This document shows, piece by piece, positions 59,101 through 64,000 of a stretch of DNA of 64,000 nt (positions within the stretch are counted from its first letter, which is position 1; each line of letters begins with the position of its first letter). The stretch is taken from the NCBI RefSeq assembly GCF_003865345.1, contig NZ_RMVE01000005.1:124001-188000 (forward strand), in the 5' to 3' direction. Below the pieces are notes generated by a model. It searched no databases, was not told where the DNA came from, and was given only the letters and a program-made list of their open reading frames with translations. This stretch comes from Nonlabens xiamenensis. Lineage in GTDB: Bacteria > Bacteroidota > Bacteroidia > Flavobacteriales > Flavobacteriaceae. Position numbers and translations under genes: made by a program.

Positions 59101-61509
59101 ATTCTGCGTACCCAAATCTTCAACTCGATTCAGTCCTAGGGCTACAATACTTGTAGAGTTTTCACTTTTGGATTGTTTTTGGAATAATTCAGATTTGTCA
59201 TCCCTTCCGATGGCAGCAACATCATAATTAAATGAGGTGTTGTTTGAATAATCCCAAATCACTGCATCATCAGCATTGAGGTAATCCCAGTCGGCTGCAT
59301 GATCATCTGCGGTACTGGTGGGGTTGTGCAGGGAAACCCCATTTTTAATGGCTAGATAAGAATAGATTCTTTGCTGCACAAGTTCACTTTTGCGATCTCT
59401 GTAACTGAATACCTCAGTGATCTCACCATTCAAGTGGGTTTCAAAAGGCAAGCCATTGAGTTGGTAACGACCTGCAGCTAGATAATACGGGCGGTTAGTG
59501 TATCCGTGGAAATCAAGTGTTTGTCTGCTGACTTGAGTTACTCCCGTTTGGTTATCAATCTTTCTACCATTGAGATAGATCTCAGTAGAGTTATTGGCAG
59601 GGTTGTTTTTGACATTAACAATATGAACATCATCAAAAGTTCGCGTTGTATTAGAAAACGATCGACCATAACTTCCATCAGTAGGGTCATTTTCTGAAAC
59701 GGTACCAACACTATGCGCCAATACTTCGTCATCAAAACGTACGGATACTGGTCCCCAACCCAATCCAGAAGGATCTTTCGCGGGATTGATGGGGGCAGAC
59801 TTAGCACCAATCAACATGGTTTCACCAGCTAGCGAATTGGTCATATCTATAGTACTGCGTACAACGATCCAATAATCATTTGAATTGAATCCTCCTTTTC
59901 CACGCATGTGTTGTTGCTGTGAACGATCAAAAGCTACAGTTGGATTAAAGTTAATATTATTGGTTACGTTATTGGCATATTTGGGAGCATTGGCAGCTGC
60001 CTCAAAAGCATCATTATCAAAGGCTAGGTCTTCCCAAGTAGTCAGTGTAGTACCGTCTGTGGAAGGAATATCTGTGGAACGCAACCACAGTGTTAGCTGA
60101 TCATTTACATCAGCTGGTCCATCCGGAGCAAACTGCTCAACAGTACGTCGTCCAGTAATAATGATGTTGTCAAACAAGGCTCCATCGTCTCTTGTGCCGT
60201 CTCCGTCACTGGCAAAACTTACTCTAAATCTTACGGCTGGATTGTTTTCAAGTACGGCAGGAAGTGCATGTGATGCTTCTTCAAATCTGCTCAAACTCGA
60301 GCCAAGATTGGAATTATCTCCAGTCCAAGCATCGGCGTTATTGGCAAAACCATCCACATCACCGCTGTTATACCAGTTCGTTCCTGAAGTATCACTACCT
60401 AAAACATTCCATGTAGTTCCATTGTTTGCACTGTATTCTACACGCATACCATCATCGGTATCATTGGTGTTAGTTCTAAAGTCAATATATAAGTTAAGAT
60501 CTGAATAGCCTACGGTAGAAATAGTAGGGCCAGTCACGCTAGCACTTCTTCCTGCTGGATAGTTGTTCCAATTGTCAGTGTACCAGTAATTTCCTTCACC
60601 AGGCTCATTGGCTACCGTACCTACACTCCATCTAAATCCACCATTGGTACTGGAATTCCAACCTGCAGCACCATCGTCGAAGTTTTCATAGAAAATAGTA
60701 GAAACTGGACTAGCTGAAGTAGCTTGAATATCAAAATTGTAGTTCGCTTCATCTGCATCATCAGATACTATGGTAACAGTGGCATTACTCGTACCCAATG
60801 TGGCTCTAGAGAATACTATAGTAAAGTTTTCAGAACCACCGGAAGCAATCGTTGTAGCAGGAGCACTGGAAACACTAAAGTCACCAGCATTGGCTCCAGT
60901 AATTTGTATCACCGGGCTACCTGTCAAGGTAAGTGCGCCACTACCTGTGTTTTGAATAGAAAAAGTTTGGGAAAGGGAATTGTTCCCATCAACGGTCCCA
61001 AAGTCTGTGTTGTCATTAGTGTCGGGTGTATTGTCGCCATCCACGATACCATTTCCATTCCCTATAATGTTGATCTCAGGTCCTGTGGCACCACAGCCAC
61101 CACCATTGACGTTGAAAAAAAAGTCAGTTCCAGACTGTGAGCCATTAATTCTGGCATTGAGCACTGTGGCTCCGCCGGCAGTAATGGTCATGTCTCCGCC
61201 ACCATCCCAACCATCATTGGCACGGTCGTAGAGTCGCACTCGATAATTATTACCGTTGGGAAGACATCCTAGATTAATATTAGTGTAGTAAGATACTGAT
61301 GAACCTGTGTAACATTCGGCTGGATTACAGTAGCGTCCAATCTCAGTACCACTAGGGTCGTACATAATGATATAGTTTTCTCCCGAATAGGCAGGCCAAT
61401 CAATCTCCATATTGACTTGGCTGCTCTGGGCATTAGCCATTGCCGAAACGAAGAAGGCGAAGGCCAAAGAAAAAAAACTGTACTTAGGGAAATGAGTAAA
61501 ATTTTTCAT
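56149..61509 (-). CDS. Giant type IX-secreted LamG/choice-of-anchor protein
   Basis: A 1786-residue secreted protein. Signal peptide: first 27 residues, ending SAMANA. Next come a pro-rich beta region, a choice-of-anchor D (HYDIN-like) domain (about 145-270; PEINIIGNG, TFSIQNTGSGALTLTG), a choice-of-anchor-type stretch (about 270-450), LamG-like or DUF8202-type domains (about 640-870, with IWDYSNNTSFNYDVAAIGRD), and a clear LamG domain (about 940-1110; VFDGVDDHITVDNPPG, WRHIGFSYDGAIARIYIDGV). The last 70 residues (SLTNMLGQQVITWDV, GIASGSYIVTM) are a type IX secretion sorting domain of type A. It is likely a surface adhesin or polysaccharide-binding protein. It is divergent from a LacI regulator. 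Confidence 0.9.
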   Translation of the reverse strand: MKNFTHFPKYSFFSLAFAFFVSAMANAQSSQVNMEIDWPAYSGENYIIMYDPSGTEIGRYCNPAECYTGSSVSYYTNINLGCLPNGNNYRVRLYDRANDGWDGGGDMTITAGGATVLNARINGSQSGTDFFFNVNGGGCGATGPEINIIGNGNGIVDGDNTPDTNDNTDFGTVDGNNSLSQTFSIQNTGSGALTLTGSPVIQITGANAGDFSVSSAPATTIASGGSENFTIVFSRATLGTSNATVTIVSDDADEANYNFDIQATSASPVSTIFYENFDDGAAGWNSSTNGGFRWSVGTVANEPGEGNYWYTDNWNNYPAGRSASVTGPTISTVGYSDLNLYIDFRTNTNDTDDGMRVEYSANNGTTWNVLGSDTSGTNWYNSGDVDGFANNADAWTGDNSNLGSSLSRFEEASHALPAVLENNPAVRFRVSFASDGDGTRDDGALFDNIIITGRRTVEQFAPDGPADVNDQLTLWLRSTDIPSTDGTTLTTWEDLAFDNDAFEAAANAPKYANNVTNNINFNPTVAFDRSQQQHMRGKGGFNSNDYWIVVRSTIDMTNSLAGETMLIGAKSAPINPAKDPSGLGWGPVSVRFDDEVLAHSVGTVSENDPTDGSYGRSFSNTTRTFDDVHIVNVKNNPANNSTEIYLNGRKIDNQTGVTQVSRQTLDFHGYTNRPYYLAAGRYQLNGLPFETHLNGEITEVFSYRDRKSELVQQRIYSYLAIKNGVSLHNPTSTADDHAADWDYLNADDAVIWDYSNNTSFNYDVAAIGRDDKSELFQKQSKSENSTSIVALGLNRVEDLGTQNSQTFENDQDFLFWGHNGQDTNASGTIISHDIGVTDAVTTNITVMNRKWKANEVTTTDVPTTEMRVETADFAGLPALTANRAYVLLVADDANFTTGLETRFFVEDGIYQRTKYDFDGTKYFTLGITEVTFEDRSVVFDGVDDHITVDNPPGLGSTFSCSAWIISEGNNATNTERTIVAKRENGTGFQLSLMTDNHIALRWNATTPQELISNTALNDGTWRHIGFSYDGAIARIYIDGVLDIEATLEAPDPDGNLLGIGARIDADETTYDHFKGEIDEIRMWGIALTANQLRYVMNQELRDESDFLAGSVIPSSITKNEIAGIPYSSLKAYYSMNSFLGTSLNDQSVNQGHGRMGNENYFELRSQTAPLPYRSAADGDWEDTASWANGSRLHTPASTRVINGTVHSIDWNIVATDHAVTIDHTDATVLGLFVDTDQLTVDNDHGLTVTHLLDLQSKIDLIGESQLVQTTDSDLATTTTGVLERDQQGTGVTFDYNYWSSPVSLITDPNTNNGFTLNQVFKDGTLVDNPRDINWTAYNQYNGAPGNASTAASISTRWIYKYGNLTSGTYSNWEYVGQNGALQPGEGWTMKGTDITGEQNYVFQGKPNNGDINLPINTGNDYLIGNPYPSALDAHEFIADNPELDGTLYFWEHWGGNTHVYRNYQGGYAMYNYSGGVGNATLGTSHPDINQGGIATKVPERFVPVAQGFFVTGTNDGNIRFRNDQRQFVTEASGGSIFVAAPGSGALADPYGDYNTITDPRTKFRIGFDGPNVIHRQLLLTLDPNATMGYDRGFDGRRNDEQMDDMAFIIGNEKAVIQGIPGLSSTMELPLSVKVLSSGSITIKLDGIKNVDPNQKFFLKDAVDNTYTDLMNGDYVSPVLNSGIYDDRFSIVFETPSTLSNSDVVLAEGDLVVFTPSGENSLNVRRAQDLVIETMSLTNMLGQQVITWDVSDQQGVIAVSTEGIASGSYIVTMDTNFGPQSRKVIIQ

Positions 61510-61602
61510 GCGTTATGGAATTAGGGTTCCTATCGCACGAATCTACGGGTCGTTCATCGTTAAAATCTAATTTTGAACTATAAAATCGCTAAACAGCATA
61601 AT

Positions 61603-61616
61603 TAAAGTGCACTTTA
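61603..61616. promoter_or_regulatory. Perfect 14-bp palindrome TAAAGTGCACTTTA, candidate operator
   Basis: TAAAGTGCACTTTA is fully symmetric and sits in the 270-base divergent spacer between the giant secreted protein and the LacI-type regulator, 94 bases from the former's start. A LacI-family dimer could bind it, but the spacing to the likely promoters is not known. Confidence 0.4.
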
Positions 61617-61779
61617 TCGATAAATCCAGCAATTATTTACTCCATAAACGGCATTTAAATTTGCCTTTAAACGATTTAATTAACTTATGGTAAAATTATG
61701 AATTAGCATTTGTGTATTTATTAGCTTACTATGGATATCCAAGACGAACCTCTTATCTTTACCTCACGGATCAATATTC

Positions 61780-62781
61780 ATGAAAAAGAACAAGGTCACC
61801 CTCAAGCAGCTCGCCGAAGAATTGGAGTTATCGGTTTCTACCATCTCAAAGGCCCTGAATAAAAGCAACGAAATTAGTGAAGAGACTACCCAACGTGTGG
61901 CCGAAACAGCCCAAAAGATGGGATATAAAAGTCCTTCTACTTCTGGGATCCAGCAAACCATTTCGGTATTAATTCCTGATATAAAAAACGACTTTTTTGC
62001 CATGGTACTTAACGGTTTGGGAAACGAGGCAAGGTCACAGGGGTTCAAGCTGGTTACAGCCATTACCCATGAGTCGCTGGAGGAAGAGATAGACTATATA
62101 CGTGCCCTAGACACAGACGCAATTGATGGATTTATCATTGCAGTGGCGCGAGAAACTCAAGAAAGCGAATCTTACGATCACTTTGAAAAACTTATCGCTT
62201 CTGGTAAACCTGTGGTCATGTTTGATCGGGTAGTAGACCACCTTGAATGTGACAAGATTGTCAATGATGATTATTTGTCTGGAAGCCGGGTGGTTGAAAG
62301 TCTCCTGGAAAGTGGCGATCGACATATTTGTATGGCAAGTACCATTAGCTCACTCAGCGTTGGCCGTTTGAGAGAGGAAGGAATCCGCAAGCAACTCTCC
62401 AAACATCAGGATGTGATCTTTAATTATATCACGGAGGTAGAAGAAGAACGTTTTCTCCAACGCATGGAAGATGCCTTAAAATATGATGGGATTCAATCGG
62501 TGATTGCGCTAGACCAGCTGGCAGGTGTCCATACGTTGAACAAAGCTCAGGAGCTTGGAATCAAAGTCCCTGAAGAACTACAGATCATCTGTTATTCCAA
62601 TGGAGCACTAGCCAGATACGCCTTTCCAAAAATGACAGTCGTCGATCAACATGCCGAAGAGTTGGGTAAAAAAGCTTTTATACGCATGCATAACCTGATT
62701 AAGAATAAAGACGAGGTCAAGGTCACCAGAGTACATACTTTAAAATCTACATTGGTTAAAAGAGGAACAACACGTCAATAA
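61780..62781 (+). CDS. LacI-family transcriptional regulator
   Basis: A 333-residue regulator. The N-terminal helix-turn-helix (KVTLKQLAEELELSVSTISKALNKSNEISEETTQRVAETAQKMGY) is at residues about 4-49. A hinge follows, and then a periplasmic-binding-protein-like effector domain (about 64-333; TISVLIPDIKNDFFAMVLNGLGNEARSQGF, then VVMFDRVVDHLECDKIVNDDY). It probably binds a sugar. It is divergent from the giant secreted protein gene, which is a plausible target, and no sugar operon sits nearby. The start ATG is the one with the family-typical KKNKVTLKQLA beginning. Confidence 0.93.
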   Translation: MKKNKVTLKQLAEELELSVSTISKALNKSNEISEETTQRVAETAQKMGYKSPSTSGIQQTISVLIPDIKNDFFAMVLNGLGNEARSQGFKLVTAITHESLEEEIDYIRALDTDAIDGFIIAVARETQESESYDHFEKLIASGKPVVMFDRVVDHLECDKIVNDDYLSGSRVVESLLESGDRHICMASTISSLSVGRLREEGIRKQLSKHQDVIFNYITEVEEERFLQRMEDALKYDGIQSVIALDQLAGVHTLNKAQELGIKVPEELQIICYSNGALARYAFPKMTVVDQHAEELGKKAFIRMHNLIKNKDEVKVTRVHTLKSTLVKRGTTRQ

Positions 62782-62986
62782 GTCGATATATTATATGAGC
62801 AATAAAAATATTGACTGTCCAAGGCTTCTAAAACCATAAGGGTTAAATGAATGGAGTTGGACTTTCTTAAATCGGGATCCAACATCAAAAAATTGACTGT
62901 TACGAGCGCAGTCTTTAAAGCATCGGTTATCACCGACCTATAGATCAAAGTTATTTTCTGACAAGTACAGGGAAACTAATCTTTTC

Positions 62987-63003
62987 TTTCGCTTAAAGCG
63001 AAA
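62987..63003. repeat. Palindrome TTTCGCTT-a-AAGCGAAA
   Basis: A 17-base palindrome with a single unpaired A, ending just before the tRNA terminator hairpin. It resembles the dispersed palindrome in letters but is inside out (CGC/GCG arms swapped). It may serve as a second hairpin behind the terminator or as a regulator site. Confidence 0.5.
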
Positions 63004-63034
63004 AAAAACTCCCCTACAAAAAAAGTAGAGGAGT
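63004..63034 (-). terminator. Terminator of the CAU tRNA
   Basis: On the minus strand ACTCC-CTAC pairs with the GTAG-GGAGT arm around an A-rich loop, then an eight-T run follows at the end. It is directly downstream of the tRNA. Confidence 0.8.
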
Positions 63035-63038
63035 CTTG

Positions 63039-63112
<74 letters not shown>

Positions 63113-63259
63113 ATTATGACCTACGTCATTGCTGTTTTAAGCGGCTGCAAATATAAGTTTATTTATCTTTTTAAACCAAACAACACTCTTGTTAATTTTT
63201 GGGCAAATTCACTTTTACTGTAAAAGTTTATGTTCTATATTGCCAGCAAACACAAACCA

Positions 63260-63649
63260 ATGCAAGAACCAATCAAATTTGACCTAGAGTTTCCCATCCA
63301 GGCTTCTCCCTCCTTATTATATCAGCATATTGCCACTCCCTCTGGAATGTCTGAATGGTTTGCAGACAATGTTAACAGTAGGGGAGAGTATTTTAGATTT
63401 ATTTGGGACGGACAAGAAGAAAAAGCCAAAATTGTAAAGCGTATAGGTGAGGAAAGAGCCCGTTTCCAATGGGATTATGATGAGGATACCAAAAAGTACT
63501 TTGAATTGAGAATTCAAGTGGATGAGATCACCAAAGACGTATCTTTAATGATTACAGATTTTGGCGATGATGAAGACGAGGTAGACGAACAAAAAATGTT
63601 TTGGGAGAACCAAATTAGCACCTTAAAAAAAGTACTGGGATCCCGATAA
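63260..63649 (+). CDS. START-like domain protein (SRPBCC fold)
   Basis: A 129-residue protein of the START-like family common in flavobacteria. The helix-grip fold starts with KFDLEFPIQASPSLLYQHIATPSGMSEWFADNV, followed by FIWDGQEEKAKIVK and an acidic strand FQWDYDED. Such proteins bind small hydrophobic molecules in some cases, but the ligand is unknown. I chose the ATG before QEPIKF, since the family begins just there; a frame from 63230 would add a non-conserved leader. The tail is acidic and the last residues KKVLGSR are short. A terminator follows, overlapping the promoter of the next gene. Confidence 0.88.
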   Translation: MQEPIKFDLEFPIQASPSLLYQHIATPSGMSEWFADNVNSRGEYFRFIWDGQEEKAKIVKRIGEERARFQWDYDEDTKKYFELRIQVDEITKDVSLMITDFGDDEDEVDEQKMFWENQISTLKKVLGSR

Positions 63650-63664
63650 GTATATCAATAACAC

Positions 63665-63672
63665 TAAATTTG
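63665..63672 (+). promoter_or_regulatory. Candidate promoter box of the class IV aminotransferase gene
   Basis: TAAATTTG fits TAnnTTTG, 38 bases before the start codon; the hairpin that ends the previous gene lies in between, which is unusual. Confidence 0.4.
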
Positions 63673-63673
63673 C

Positions 63674-63699
63674 AGCCCTGGATTTTCAGGGCTTTTTTT
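63674..63699 (+). terminator. Terminator-like hairpin after the START-like gene
   Basis: AGCCCTG pairs with CAGGGCT around a six-base loop and is followed by seven T. Its position between the candidate promoter box and the aminotransferase start means one of the two readings may be wrong, or it is a leader hairpin. Confidence 0.6.
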
Positions 63700-63709
63700 A
63701 TATCAAACG

Positions 63710-64000
63710 ATGATCATATTAAATAAGGAACTCGTATCCACCGATGAAGCAGTCATCCCGTTTAATAATCGGGGTACTTATTATGGAGATGGCATTTTTG
63801 AGACCTTAAGATGTTATCAAAATGAAGTGATGTTTTTAGAGGAGCATTATTTCAGGTTAATGTCGGGCATGCGTATCCTGCGCATGGAAATTCCTTCATT
63901 CTTCACCCCAGAATATTTTGCCGAACAAACCCAGCGACTATTGGATGTGCATCAATTGAAAGATCACGCTAGACTGCGTATTAGTGTATGGCGTGTAGCA
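63710..64000 (+). CDS. Class IV aminotransferase / aminodeoxychorismate lyase-like, 5' part
   Basis: The first 97 codons of a gene that runs off the window. MIILNKELVSTDEAVIPFNNRGTYYGDGIFETLR is the characteristic N-terminus of the PabC/branched-chain aminotransferase (fold IV PLP enzyme) family, with the conserved Arg and Gly in NNRGTYYGDGIFETLR and LEEHYFRL. It is probably 4-amino-4-deoxychorismate lyase in folate synthesis or a related aminotransferase; the missing C-terminal part, with the catalytic Lys, is needed to decide. Confidence 0.85.
   Translation, partial: MIILNKELVSTDEAVIPFNNRGTYYGDGIFETLRCYQNEVMFLEEHYFRLMSGMRILRMEIPSFFTPEYFAEQTQRLLDVHQLKDHARLRISVWRVA

Overview
The window is a chromosomal segment of a marine-type flavobacterium (Bacteroidota, probably Flavobacteriaceae). 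Evidence seen in the sequence: promoters of the TTG / TAnnTTTG type instead of E. coli-type boxes, many short lipoproteins with a Cys soon after the signal peptide, a 1786-residue secreted protein with a type IX secretion C-terminal domain, LytTR/LytS two-component pairs, a Bacteroidota-type GlmU-like protein and A-rich rather than Shine-Dalgarno leaders. I see no insertion sequence, prophage or CRISPR array. Genus and species cannot be fixed from the sequence alone.

Layout. 0.1-7.2 kb: GNAT acetyltransferase, DEAD-box helicase, 3-methyladenine glycosylase, a short-chain dehydrogenase, a methyltransferase, a three-gene membrane protein/LytS kinase/LytTR regulator operon and a lipoprotein. 7.3-9.5 kb: a compact minus-strand operon of three cytoplasmic proteins headed by a DUF2589-like protein, with a candidate small RNA between it and htpG. 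10-19 kb: htpG, a glutaminyl cyclase/thioesterase/beta-helix operon, the SRP RNA, a second dehydrogenase, a sterol-desaturase-like hydroxylase and a GH13 amylase lipoprotein. 19.1-23.7 kb: an overlapping operon for 5-oxoproline (pyroglutamate) cleavage, pxpABC, with a DUF2891 lipoprotein and an atypical NRAMP-family transporter. 23.8-33.6 kb: YihY/BrkB protein, stress proteins, an exonuclease-GIY-YIG fusion, a second LytS/LytTR pair with TPRs, two orphan lipoproteins and SelO. 33.8-35 kb: GlmU-like protein.

The most unusual part is 35.3-49.65 kb. One promoter and one terminator bracket eight same-strand genes. Six encode large cytoplasmic proteins (274-893 aa) with no signal peptide. By my own reading they share one core module of about 270 residues: the third gene is almost only that module, and the others add a PQG-containing segment and tandem beta-sandwich repeats of about 95 residues. 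The last two genes encode caspase-fold peptidases (orthocaspase/metacaspase type), both with intact His and Cys dyads. I do not recognise this arrangement as a described system. A set of related scaffold or effector proteins transcribed with two different caspase-like proteases is the best candidate here for an undescribed system.

49.6-64 kb: a small lipoprotein, a large zinc metalloprotease, a methylguanine methyltransferase, a MacB-type permease, hisS, the giant type IX-secreted LamG protein divergent from a LacI-type regulator, a CAU tRNA, a START-like protein and the start of a class IV aminotransferase cut by the window edge.

A second whole-window signal is a 16-bp palindrome, CGCTTTCGCGAAAGCG. 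It occurs twelve times with at least 14 of 16 matches, ten of them inside genes and in all three reading frames (peptides RFRES, LSRK, AFAK). It resembles in style the HIP1 palindrome of cyanobacteria.
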